Part shown: piece after piece, positions 34,494 to 45,845 of the stretch
How positions within the stretch are numbered: position 1 is the first letter of the stretch
How the letters are laid out: every line of letters begins with the position of its first letter
Notes under the pieces: model-generated
The model's input: only the letters and a program-made list of their open reading frames with translations
The model's database searches: none
What the model was told of the DNA's origin: nothing
Source of the DNA: Cryptococcus deneoformans JEC21
Taxonomy: Eukaryota > Basidiomycota > Tremellomycetes > Tremellales > Cryptococcaceae
DNA: 64,000 nucleotides
Reading direction: 5' to 3'
NCBI RefSeq assembly: GCF_000091045.1
Contig: NC_006692.1
Coordinates: 563,221 to 627,220, forward strand
Program-made: the position numbers and the translations under genes

Positions 34494-34802
34494 ATGTCGA
34501 ACCAAGAAGCACACGTGCGCGTGGACCACACCATCAGGACCTACAGGCAGTCCTCCGTCCACCATCAACACAACGTACTGATGTATCTACTGTACAGTAT
34601 GTTGAGCAAAGACAAGCACGCCATCTTCTTGCTTTCAAACACAAAGGCACACCTTGCGATACAGCGTACGTTCCGTAATGTATACAATTACGTACCCAAA
34701 ATGGCTCGGTCCTTGTCGGAAGCAGTGATGAAGGTATCAAAAATGCATGAGAAGAGCTTGAACTTCTTTTCCCGGAATTCGTTGCAAAAACAAAACTACT
34801 GA
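34494..34802 (+). CDS. Small hypothetical ORF (102 residues)
   Basis: A single-exon frame from ATG 34494 to TGA 34802. The protein begins MSNQEAHVRVDHTIRTY and has a helical middle (LMYLLYSMLSKDKHAIFLLS) and a basic C-terminus. I do not recognise a family, and it has no obvious introns, unlike most neighbours. It lies between the promoter region of WEE1 and the 3' end of the TOG gene on the opposite strand, so it could be a chance frame or part of an antisense or untranslated transcript. Confidence 0.25.
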   Translation: MSNQEAHVRVDHTIRTYRQSSVHHQHNVLMYLLYSMLSKDKHAIFLLSNTKAHLAIQRTFRNVYNYVPKMARSLSEAVMKVSKMHEKSLNFFSRNSLQKQNY

Positions 34803-34989
34803 ATACACGGCCCACTATTGCTTTCGCCATCGCGTACCTTATCATTTTCTTCTGCTATCTAAACAATCTCCTCCATCCTCCAATCAACTCTGCTAATCTA
34901 CATCACTATTCCTCGGCGTATTTTTCAATTCTGGGAACTGAGCTCGGGATTGTGATGAACATTTTGTCAAAGGCTCGCCCTGATTTCTC

Positions 34990-37900
34990 TCATTCTTTAG
35001 TTGCTGGTGATTCAGATCCAGTCCTGGACGAACTGTCCAGGGCCTGTGCTCTGAAGAGATTCTTATATTGTGCAAGCTGGTCATCCAGAGGAGCATTTTT
35101 GTCAACATTGATGGCCAAGCTGGACCGGCGGGGGCCAAGAGATTTACGGGCAACGGCAGGAAGAGGCTTAAGAGCAGCCGGCATGGATTCAGGGCGAGGA
35201 GAGTGTTGAGGAGAAGTTGGCTGCTCACGGGCGGGGGCTGAACGCGAATGAGCAAGCCAATAAATAATACAAACAAAGGCAATGCCCACTCACATGGATT
35301 CTCATTGTTTTTACGCAATTCAAGCATTCTCCTGACATACGTCTGGAAAGTCGGAGTCATGTGCGCTGCTAACGCTGCAGTGACTTCTCCTTCCTTGTCA
35401 GGGTTGGCTTTCATGAACGCGTACAGATTATCCAGGCGCTGAGAAGGATGAGAATCAGCGTTCAATGAAATTTGTGATCTTAGCTCACTCACCTCCGTCT
35501 GATTGCCGCTTCTTAGGTTTTTGACCATTTTCTCAATCTCTGTGTCCTCCTCCACCACTGCTGGTGATGCAAAGCTTGATCGTTCAGCTGAGCCCGACGT
35601 CTGCTCACTTGCGACGGATATAGGCAGATCTGCACCTTCGCTAAATGGCAGCAAGGGGCTTCGAGAGTTAGAGGACGCAGGTCGGGAGACTTCGGCCCCA
35701 GCTGGATGGTATAACATGTTAGAGACAACGCGAGAGATGACGCAAATTCGAACCCACCTAATCGGAAGACGTATGTATAGACAATGGTTGAAGCGGCCTC
35801 GTCACCGAATTGTTCCACCAAAACGTCGTAGATCTCCAATCCCGTATCTCTTGTGTATACTAGTGGATCATTAGTCAAGATTCTCAAGGGGTTTTCCAGA
35901 AACCCCCAGTAGTTCTAAGGAATTTATCTCACCTAGTAATCTTTGTATGATTGTCTTTACTGTTCTCAGAGGCATATCTCCTAAAGCGATCCCTTGCTGG
36001 GCCCTCTTCCTGTATTCTTTGGGTCCCACGCCCTGCAAAAACTCTTCCAAAACCGCCAAAATCGGCCCGGGTTTCAGTCTTCCTGACCTGAAATCATCCT
36101 CCAAAATCTTACACCGTTTCCAGAGACACTTGATTACAAGGTCAGCGTGCGCAGCACGTTCTGACTCGGGACTGGGTTGAGAGACGGAGAAATCGTGGGT
36201 GAGGTCAAGAAGCAGCCGAAACATGACTTGGAAGACTAAAAGGCGGTCAGGAGTGGAGAGACATTGGACAAGGACGAGGTTGATAAATCGCGAAAGCTCT
36301 TGAATGGTGCCTCCCATCTTGTCCGCTTGTACGAGTCTCAATGAGAGACAGTTCAAGACAGCATATAGTTGTTCGTAACTCATACGACGCATCAAAGTCT
36401 GATTAGACGACAAGCCAGAAAATGACTGGATGAGATGCTTGACTACCCGGAAGAATCGAGGATTGTTGAGATTTTCCGGAGGCGTAAAAGAGAACTCCAT
36501 TTCGTCCATCAGAGTATCTGCAAGGGTTTCGACGTTGTCCACAAAAGAATCCGGGTTTGCACTGAGCATACTTTGAATAGTTTTCAGCGCGTCGACACAC
36601 TTGTCCAAATCGTCGTGCCGGATGTCATTAATGGCTTCTATAACAGTGGGACCAGAGCTACGATTGTTGGCAGAATTTCTGGCTGCAGGAGGGCGACCAA
36701 GAGGTTGAAGAGCAGTTGGACGAGCAGATGTCGTAGCATTGTTATTGCCAACCCCGAAAACGTCTGTAGGGCGCTGCAACCTGCTTGGAGGCACTGCTAA
36801 CGGCCGAGATAGTCCTGATGGAGGCTGGATGGTTCTGCTTTGGGAAGGAGAGTCGGTTATCGTTCTAGTAACCTTGGTAGTAGGCGAAGATGTCGCCCTT
36901 GAAATAGACTTCGGCGAGCTTTCTGTAGAGCCAGAGTTAGAATTAGAATTAGAGCTGGAGGGAATTTGATTGATTCGGGGTTGAGATAAGCCAGCCGGTC
37001 TTCTAAGTCGTGGAGACGATACGTCGCCTTGCGATGCAAGATCGACGGATGTTTTGGCAAGAGTCTGCCCATGTCCGCTAGTTTTCCCTGTCGCCATAGT
37101 TGCTCTCCTATTCGCGAGCATGTCTTTAGAAGAAGACGGCATGGCCTCCAATACCGCGTGCAGGCTCTTGGATTCTCCTTGAAGCTGGATTAAACTATCA
37201 AAAGGTCAGTACCAATATCAGAGATGTACATTAAGACTCACGCCATGACGGTGAGAGCTGCGTTTCTGGTCGCACTATCAGATATGCACTTGGCCAGGGT
37301 CTCAAAGAAATTTCTATCGTCCCTGGTCCTCAAAATCGAACCTCTCTTCCTGTATGTCTTCTCAATCAACGACAATGATTCGTTCTTACACGTTTTCCCA
37401 GCAGATTTGTCCTCTAGACCGTACTGAACAAGTAGCGCAACGACTTGAGACGCAGCGATGACTTTGTCGAGAGCCTCGAAAATAGGCGCGAGTTTAGAGA
37501 CAAATTTGGGATCTCCCAGCTAGTCGTCTTTGTTCAGCACGTCTTGCATCGCTTCATAATATCAAGGGAGAACGTACCTTAAATACAAGCGCTGGAACGA
37601 ATAACTTCGCTTCGGCGTCAGAAAATCTTTGATTCAATCTCGTCATCGTTTCCACCACGTGGATGATCACTTCCAAACACCTGTTAGCAAGTTGCGTGTT
37701 GTTAACCAAAAGCTTCAAAGCCGCGTATTTGAGCGCCATGTCAACGTTGGCAAGCTGAAGACTTTCAATCTCGTGATCATCTAAACCAAAGCTTCCGCAA
37801 GTCTGCTGATCGTAAAGCTCGCGGATCATGGCTAAGCCTGCCATAAAATCTTCCTCGGCTCGATGGTCTTTGCTAAAGAGTAAGGATAGGAGTTCCGGAG

Positions 37901-40900
37901 CAACTTGCGATTCCATTTGATGATGCAAATATTCGTAAAGATCAGCTGAGGCTTTAGGTGAAGGATCAAGGACCCAACGAGCAGTATCCCTTTTCAACCT
38001 TGCAGCCCTTCCCTCAGATGCACTGTTGAGAAATGGGATAATTTTAGAAGCAGAGGGAAGAGAAGATGCCGCAGAAGAAGCTGCTTGGGATGTAGCAGAA
38101 ATAGGTCGCGGAACGGCTATTCTCGATTTCGGTAGACCGTTGGGCCTATCATCGCTGTGGTTCAATGATGATAATGGCCTTGATGAGGGAACAGATGACA
38201 ATGCTTTCATTGCAAGGGAACGAGCTGGCATTCCTGAAGATTTGAGTACGGATGGACCTGTCGCCGTCCCAGGGCTACCTGGAACTGTTCTAGCCGCTCC
38301 AGCCCGGACCCTAGCCATTGATGGCGTCGCGGTTTTTGTCGCTACAATGGACTTGGGCGCCGGCGCAGCTAATGCTGCACCGTTGGCGCCCGCAGAGGAT
38401 AATGCTGTTGATGAAGGAGCATTGGCGCGCGCGTTATTGATAAGTGGGACAATCGTGGCTTTCGATGCTGGCTTGAGATTTGAAGTTTGATCCATGACAT
38501 AATCGAATCCAGCACAGCTTACTACGTACGGCAGAACGGCGGCGGCGCCCTTCCTGACGTCTCCATTGCGATCTTCCAGGCAATGGATGACAGGTCCTGC
38601 GAGGGGACTCATGTCGGCCGACGAAGAAGGGGGCTCGTTTTGGAGTCGTTCGGCAAGCCAACCAAGTACGGATGACCGAAGAGCAGGATTGGCAGTTTCG
38701 AGGGCAGCCCCTAAGCCCCCGTATAACCCATCTAATCCCCCAACAGAGTCCGCCATGGCTGTCAGTGTATTAAGTGCTGCCGTTCGAGTGGTCGCTTTTT
38801 GATCCGCGCAGACGCTGGCGACAGCGGGAGTGAGAAGTCTGAGATACTTATCGAAAGGTTGGCCCATGCCGACGGAAATCTTGGAGATGATGCCGAGGGC
38901 TAGAAGCTTGACCGAAAGATTCGTATCCGCCATGGCCTTTTTCAACACGCCACCAATTTCACCTATTGTCATTTGGATCAGATCAGCATACCTTCTCACG
39001 TTTCTTCAGCCTTGCTACTTACCCATGTTAGGCTTCAGTCTGGAGTTCGATTTGACCTCTAAGATGCTGTTGAGAGCTTCGAACCCTTCCTTCCGTACTT
39101 TCCAGGCATCGCTCTTGGACCCCGCAATAACATTTGTAGAGGCTACAAGTTTGTCCAGGTCGACTCTAGGGATCAAATCATCCAAGGGATCACTACCGCC
39201 ACCACCTTTACCGCCTTTTCCAGGAACGGCAGCTACTTCTTTAAGGTCGACTTGATCTTTGACTGGTTCCGGAGGGGATTGGGACGATACTTTGTCAAAT
39301 TCAGAATTGATGGTGGAAAGAAGTTGAGGATTCAAGTCCTCAAGGAAACCAGATATATCTATAATATGTCAGAGAATTAACCTCTTGACAAAGTTATGAC
39401 TCACCAGCGCCAACAGCAATCCTGATTGTGATCAAGACCTGCGTTGCGCTCTGTCTGACCTGTGCGTTTGGTGACCCTAGAGCCGTCTTTACAAAGCTGA
39501 TCAGATCTTTTAGAGGGATTCCGGCGATACCGAAATCGATCAGCTGCTGCTTTATCCATAGCAGTCCATCGGCTTGAGCTTTGGGAGCCTTTTGTTTGGA
39601 CATAGGTTCATAGCCTTGGGCGAGGACAAAAGCGAGAGAGATTCTTTCGGCAAATGTGGATAAAGTGTCGCCAGAAGGCTTCTTGAGCTTCATGTCACCC
39701 AGCTTATCAGTGAGCGGGCCAACGGCCAATGCGGCGACAGGCTTTCCGAAGGTGGGCGATTTCTGGGCGACTATCTGAATGACCTGAAATATCTTGGCTG
39801 ATACCTGGAAATTCTTCTCGCTCCATCCAGGGTTCTTACCAAGGAATCTCAGGATAATCTCCGCATCCACCTTTTCCGCGCCCTCTTCTTCCACCCACTT
39901 AATCATCTCATCTGCAGCTTCTAACCTAACCTTCCATGCACTGTCGCTGAATTTGGAAGCAAATTCGGAAGGGATGAGATCTGATGCTTGAGCGGCAGCA
40001 TCTTCAGGAGAAAACTTGAATTTGATGGGATCGTTGGGAGATGATGTAAGGGTCTTAACTGGTCCAGATTTACCTGCGGCGGAGGCAGTTCTGGAGGCAG
40101 GCGGAGCGGCTGCCGGGGCCGCGCGTTGGGAAGGAGCTGGTGCTGCCGCAGCAGCGGGCTTCGTAGACTAGCCATTATCAGTTCGGCACATCTCTTGCGA
40201 CAGACGAGCAAACATATAAGACTCACCCCCGGCTTGGCGAATCGCGCTGGCGGCCCTCGTTTAGGGGGTGCCATATCGTTCACGACAACGTTTTCCTCAT
40301 CAGTTTTAGGTACTGATTTGATAGGTGGTGAAGATGGAGGCACAGCAGCAGATTTGACGACCTGATATCACATTAGCGACATATTACGATGCAAATGCTT
40401 CACGTACTCCTGGTCGGGCGAAACGGGCAGGTGGCGCACGCTGGGGGGAAGCAAACTCTTGTATGAGGTCATCTTTGCCACCACCGAACTTGCCAGAAGC
40501 CTTGATAGGGGGTGAAGAAGGAGGCGCAGGAGGCTTGGAAGAGGCAGGCTATCAATGATCAGAACCACTTTAAAACGTTACTTATTCGTGGGCTTACTTT
40601 TCTGGAAGGCACGGCAACAGGCCGCGGCCCAGCGGCTGGCTTTTTCGTGCCACCAGGTCTGTACTTTATTTGTGCTCTTCCGAACGCATCCTTCACCTTG
40701 GCCATCTTGGATTTCTTGTATGTTCTCGACGTAGGGATTGAATGCCCTCTCACCCAAAATCTTCATCATCGTACCCAAGCATTCTGCTGCTGTTGATCGC
40801 ACAGGCTCTGCGCTGTCTCCTAGAAGGGAGACCAGAGCTTCAGCCAAAGGTTTTATCTGATCTTTCCCGGGAGCGTCAAGGGTTGTTTGGAGAGAGCGAT

Positions 40901-42525
40901 GGAGGAATTTGAGAGTGCCCTCCTTGACTTGGGGATTTTTTGATTTGAGCGAGGTGAGGACGTCTTCAGCAATGTCCTGCAAGGTTGTCTATAATAGTGT
41001 AATTGAGCCGCCATCAAATTTCTCTCATATCAGATAAACTCACCGTTGAAAAGACTGCATCCAAAGCCTTGCCGAGCGCTTCCACAACACTCGCTTTCCT
41101 TTCCTTCAACCTTTCCATCATCCCGGGCATGACCACCCCCCTATGCCTCCCAAAGCTCTTGCCCAAACCCCTTGCTAGTCCTTCAATCACTTTACAAGCT
41201 TCCATGACGACATTGACGTTGGCATCACTCTTGCATTTTGTTCCTAAAGTTTGGACTAAAGGACCGTAGGCATCGGCATTGCTATCCAAAATTTTGGCAT
41301 TCCTGGGGTCCGTAAGGATCTTGTTGCACTCTTCTAGGGATTCAAGCCTGTCTTTCCATTTTGTTGACGAAAGTCGCAACTCCAAATCAGAGGGGAATAA
41401 GGCAAGAACGTCTACAGGGTCGAGCAGCGATGTAGGATCAAACGGTTCTTCTGCTTGACCGTCAGCTTCATCCGCTCCAACTTCCTCGTCACCACCAGCA
41501 TCCTCAACAGCCTCTCGCTCCCTTTGCACTTTCCTAGTAAATCGTGTAGGTTTTCCAGAGCCAGCGCCCTTGCCTTCTGCGTCCATCAACTCGAAAGATT
41601 TCTGGAGCTCAGTCATCTGTACCGGTTTCAAGTCCGACAATGCAGGGAGAAGAGCAGGTCCGAGATATGTATACAGAACAATGGAAAGAGAGCTGCCTTC
41701 TGCTCTCACATTCTTGTCAGAATGACCAAATATTTTGGACAGAGATTTGAGTAGAGGCTTGATGTTACCCATCGTGGGAACCCCAAACGATCTGAAGAGT
41801 GTTAGTGTAAACTTTATGCCCAGTCTCTTATAACTCACTCTACGATATCTTTCAGGCATGTCACAGCACCGGCCACCGCCTTGGGAAGCTTTGCACCCAA
41901 ACCTTCCAGAACATCATTCTGCAGTGCAAAAAAACAACATGGTTAGACGATCGATCCTTTGCAGGGGAACCACGCAACTCACCATCACACCCTCGCCGCC
42001 GTTTTCGATTTCGACAAACATAGCACAAAGATCCATACCCTTCTTTTTGGTTCCTGCTCTAGCTGAACCAAGCGCCTTCTCCACGATGGCTGGGACCACT
42101 TCTGGCCGTAATCTGGCACTCGACTCTCCGCTATACTGGACAATCGCAAGGACAGCTTCGATACCTTTTTCTTGAGCCACGGCATTCGCGTCAAGACACC
42201 ATTTCTTCCTGTCACATCAGGATAGTCAGAGTCTACTCAGCATTGTTGAGGTGCCCAAGCTGATGACTCACAATAAAGCTCCATCATTGACGAACGGTTG
42301 AAAGAATGGATCTGTATCTGATGCAGTCTTCGCTGAGCCTGAAATGACATCGTTGTATGCCGATAACCTGGCTTTCCAATTCTTAACGTGCATACCATTT
42401 TCAGCCATCTCCTATCGCCATTTGCCAGCGCTTTTTACCAGCGCTGAATCACTCACCTTGTGCTGACTTCGCTCGACCAGTGGGATCTGGGAGAAATCCT
42501 CCTCTGCTGGGGGGTCTCCGTTCAT
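34990..42525 (-). CDS. STU2: XMAP215/Stu2/Alp14-family TOG microtubule polymerase
   Basis: A very large gene with about 20 short introns, encoding roughly 2,000-2,200 residues. The first TOG domain opens with FSQIPLVERSQHK, NWKARLSAYNDVI, KKWCLDANAVAQEKGIEAVL and SARAGTKKKGMDLCAMFVE, the classical TOG HEAT-repeat pattern (W-K-A-R loop, then tubulin-contacting loops). Further HEAT arrays follow (KWKDRLESLEECNKIL; DVLTSLKSKNPQVKEGTLKF; DAWKVRKEGFEALNSILEVK; VKLLALGIISKISVGMGQPF). They are separated by Ala/Pro/Lys-rich linkers. The basic, Ser-rich linker around 37000 resembles microtubule-lattice-binding regions. The C-terminal exon ends TGSESPATKE at the TGA at 34990. The several TOG arrays fit the long XMAP215 form rather than the two-TOG budding yeast Stu2. 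The protein adds tubulin at plus ends and works at spindle poles and kinetochores. The start at 42525 (MNGDPPAEEDF) is preferred; an in-frame ATG lies far upstream at 42738. Confidence 0.88.
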
Positions 42526-42887
42526 CTGTGCCTTTCTCTTGCTGTGATGTAGTTTGTTATAAGCTGTTAAAGTGTTCCATATGTGATTGCTGGAGATGGA
42601 CTGAGACAAGAGTGGGCAGATTAAATGACTGTTGTTGCTGTTGTTGTTGCCGATGTTTTCGTGGACCAACAACAGCTCTACGCGCGCGTCCTTATTTACG
42701 TAAGGGTAACATAAGTGGGGGTCCAGACAAGTTGCCATAGGAGGCGCACATGATGGAAGTGGAGGCAGGCCGTGTTTACCGTTCGGTTATTGCCGTCGAA
42801 GTGTCTGCTTTATTTAGTTCGCTGCAGCGAACAGGAACTGTTCAGAAGCGCTTCAGACTCCTCGAAGGGCCACACGGAGCAACCAGC
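42526..42887. promoter_or_regulatory. Divergent promoter between the TOG gene and URK1
   Basis: A 362-base interval between opposed start codons. It includes an interrupted GTT trinucleotide run (about 42629-42650) and a TTACGTAA-like site near 42695. In-frame ATGs at 42750 and 42753 would extend URK1 by 46 residues. Confidence 0.4.
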
Positions 42888-45310
42888 ATGGAACAGCCAG
42901 CAGGGTATCGCACTCCCAGACCACAGAAACACTCCGTCTATGACCCCACGCAGCCTCGGAGCAAAAACCAGGTCCTGATATCCCACGGACGGGCTCCCTG
43001 GTATGGCCCTGATGGCAAGAATATCGAGGCATACGTGGTGGGTATTGCCGGAGGTAGTGCGTCCGGAAAGGTATGTCTACAATTCTGAAGTGATACGCAT
43101 CTTTCTAAGCAGTTTTGGCAGACGTCTGTAGCACGCGCTATCCTTTCGGCCCTCAACTACATTCCCACGGTTCTTATCTTGTCCCAGGACTCGTTTTACA
43201 ATGCTCATTCCCCAGAAGAGGTCGAACTGGCTTTCAAAAATGACTTGGACCTTGGTACGCGAAACCACTTGCAAGAAGGATGAAGATGCTCAATTATGTA
43301 CTTTATTAGACCATCCCGACGCCATTGACATGACGCTGTTCGCTCAGGTATGACGGATGATCAATAATTATTGTAAAATAAAAGCTGATGTTTCCTTGAT
43401 AGTGCATCAAGGACCTGAAGCAAGGCAAAGCTACAGAGGTGCGTCCAACTCAACTGTCCCTGCAGTATGTTGTCTTACAGGCCGCGTCAGATCCCCGTCT
43501 ACTCTTTCCATCATCATCGTTTGTATCTCCTGATCTCTAGCTGGCTATCAACTGATGAACACTGTAGAACGTATGTCGGAGAAAAAATATATCTACGGTG
43601 CAAGCGTCATTATTGTGTGAGTTACCTCTTTTGGCGAGAAGCAGCTCTAATATAATCTAATCTCAGGGAAGGTATCATGGCGCTTCAATCTGCAGAATTG
43701 AGGGAATTGTACGACCTCAAGGTCTTCGTAGTATGGCATATCCGGTACAATCACCGGGGTTACTTCTAATTCAGACTTTGTAGAACTGCGATTCAGATCT
43801 CATGCTAGCAAGACGTATAAAGCGAGATGTCAAGGAGCGAGGGCGTGATGTGGAAGGTATCCTCGACCAGGCAAGTGACTCTTCCACCTCTTCCATCATC
43901 TGATCATAACTCAATCCCTATTTCTAGTATTTGCGGTTTGTTAAAAGTAGCTACGATACTTTTGTCCAGCCCTCATCACGCTATGCCGATATAGTAAATC
44001 TTTCCCACCTATTCTACCTAATTTTGACCCTTATCAACCTTGTCAGATCGTTCCCGGGTCTTCAAATCAACTTGCCATCGAACTTCTTGTCTCGCATATC
44101 AAGCGCCAGCTCGAGTCTCGTTCTCTTCGGTTCCGTAGAGTGCTAGCCGATATTGGTGAAAATCGCGGCAGCAGCACTCCCTCAGTGGAAAAATTTGACA
44201 AGCAGATTGTTTTGCTTGAGCAAAGTAACCAGCTGCGTGTGCGTGTTGTGGTGGATTCCAACCCGCAAACCATTGTTGACTGCCTATTTCCAGGGTATCA
44301 TGACAATACTTCGCGATCGCACCACTTGTCGAGAGGAGTTCATCTTCCATATCGATCGTTTATCAACCATCATCGTGGAGAAAGCCCTTACACTTATTCC
44401 CTGTGAGCCCAAGGTTGTGAAAACACCGAATAAAAATGTCTACAAAGGTGTTTCCCAGACCAAAGTGAGTAATCCCTCTTTGAGAGATTCTTCTGTACTC
44501 ATCGCCCGTAGAACCTTGTGGGGGTATCCATTCTCCGCTCTGGTCTTCCATTCTCTCAAGGTCTTCGTCGAGTCATCCGTGATGTGCCTATCGGCGGTAT
44601 ACTCATCCAGTCCGATCCCAAGACTGGCGAGCCATTGTTATTGAAAAGTGATCTCCCTCATTGCTTGAGATCGCGGAAGACAAATGGAGATGTCAGATGT
44701 TTGCTGTTGGATTCGCAGATGGGTACGGGTGCGGCTGCTAGTGAGTTCTATCCTCCGCCCAGTATAAGCATGAAGTTAATATATGAGGGGATATCAGTGA
44801 TGGCCATTCGCGTACTCCTTGACCATGGCATTTCTCAGAACCGTATCATATTCCTTACATACCTCATCTCTCGCTCAGCCTCATATTCTGTCCTCCGCGC
44901 ATTCCCTAATATTCAGATCGTTACGGCGGCTATTGACCCCGGTCTGGACGAGGTGAAGATTTCCTACATGCCAGGAAGTCTCATTATTGGCGAGGCGGCT
45001 GGTGAGGGTGATTTCGCGATCAGGCTAGTCGATCAGTTAGGACATGAAGAGGACGGGAAGAGGGATAATGTGAAAGATCTGTTGAAGACGGATGAGGAGC
45101 TGGCTGCGGATGGTTTCAAGATGAACATCTTGAAGGGAACAGAGGAACTGAAATTTTCTAGAAAGCATAAAAGGACATATTCATCAACAGGAGAGAAGAG
45201 GGCATGGGTCATTTCCCCAGGTGAGTATGCCATTGTCGTCGTTGTTAAAGACCACGCTCATCAGCAGTAAAGGCATGGGCCATGTTGGAGATCGGTATTA
45301 CCTCGTTTGA
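42888..45310 (+). CDS. URK1: Uridine kinase-uracil phosphoribosyltransferase fusion (Urk1/UCKL1 type)
   Basis: Multi-exon gene. The kinase half has the P-loop VVGIAGGSASGKTSVARAIL, then ILSQDSFYNAHSPEEVELAF, HPDAIDMTLFAQCIKDLKQG, IPVYSFHHHQR, the Walker-B-like strand ASVIIVEGIMAL, and RRIKRDVKERGRDVEGILDQ with YLRFVKSSYDTFVQPSSRYA. The UPRTase half follows: GIMTILRDRTTCREEFIFHI, VGVSILRSGLPFSQGLRRVI and CLLLDSQMGTGAAAMMAIRV (a modified PRPP loop), then VTAAIDPGLDE. It ends SPGMGHVGDRYYLV after a 52-base intron. This fusion is the fungal Urk1/animal UCKL1 architecture in pyrimidine salvage. Whether the UPRT domain is active is doubtful in UCKL1-type proteins. An insert of about 80 charged residues lies between PGLDE and the terminal PGMGHVGDR. 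The start is 42888 (MEQPAGYRTPRPQ) or in-frame ATGs at 42750/42753. Confidence 0.9.
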
Positions 45311-45845
45311 TCCAACTTTACCCACAATCACTCATCGCTATTTTATTATCTGTCTCCACCATATGCGTCCCATGTATATATATATGGTGTTGGCTGTATC
45401 AGTCCTGTGTATATTAAGGTTGTAACTCTGGCATGTCTTTTGGAACGTCTCTCAGTTATCGTATATCAAACAATAATCATATAACACAGCGTAAAAATGA
45501 GTCGTCAAAAATCGTATAAATAGGCACATAAAAATCTTCAACTAACGAAGGGAACGGCCGATGCAAGCGTTAACATGTGGCAAATGCGGAAAAATGTGGT
45601 GATGCGAAAGATAGACTTGAAGACTAGGCCAAGCGCAGCTAACAAGCTATTAAAAACGTATGAAGCTCAGGCCGAATTAGAGTAACAGGCGAATATACTA
45701 CTACTTCTCTTTTTTCTTTTTCCTTCCTGACACCGAAGTCGTGATCTGACAGCTCGTAAAGGAGAACAATTGTGAGATATAAAACCGTATGGCGAATCAT
45801 GAGATGGGTATATGGCAAAGGACCAGTCAATACTTTGGATTAACG
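45311..45845. other. Convergent 3' intergenic region
   Basis: 535 bases between the URK1 stop and the stop of the four-finger C2H2 gene. No gene seen. It contains a TATATATA-like tract (about 45377-45386) and likely both poly(A) regions. Confidence 0.45.

Noticed and set aside
34534..34845. Minus-strand frame of about 103 codons
   Set aside because: Overlaps the small plus-strand frame, has a Cys/Arg-rich random look, and lies within the likely 3' UTR of the TOG gene.
34893..34989. Longer C-terminus of the TOG protein reading to 34893
   Set aside because: That frame requires retaining the intron after the NNENP residues; the spliced frame keeps a sensible tail and ends at 34990.
38026..38490. 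Plus-strand frame opposite the TOG gene
   Set aside because: Antisense to a linker and HEAT region; acidic/Ala-rich composition follows from the opposite strand.
42526..42738. N-terminal extension of the TOG protein from the ATG at 42738
   Set aside because: In frame, but the residues are low quality (an Asn-Asn-Ser run from the trinucleotide repeat), and the domain starts at once after the ATG at 42525.
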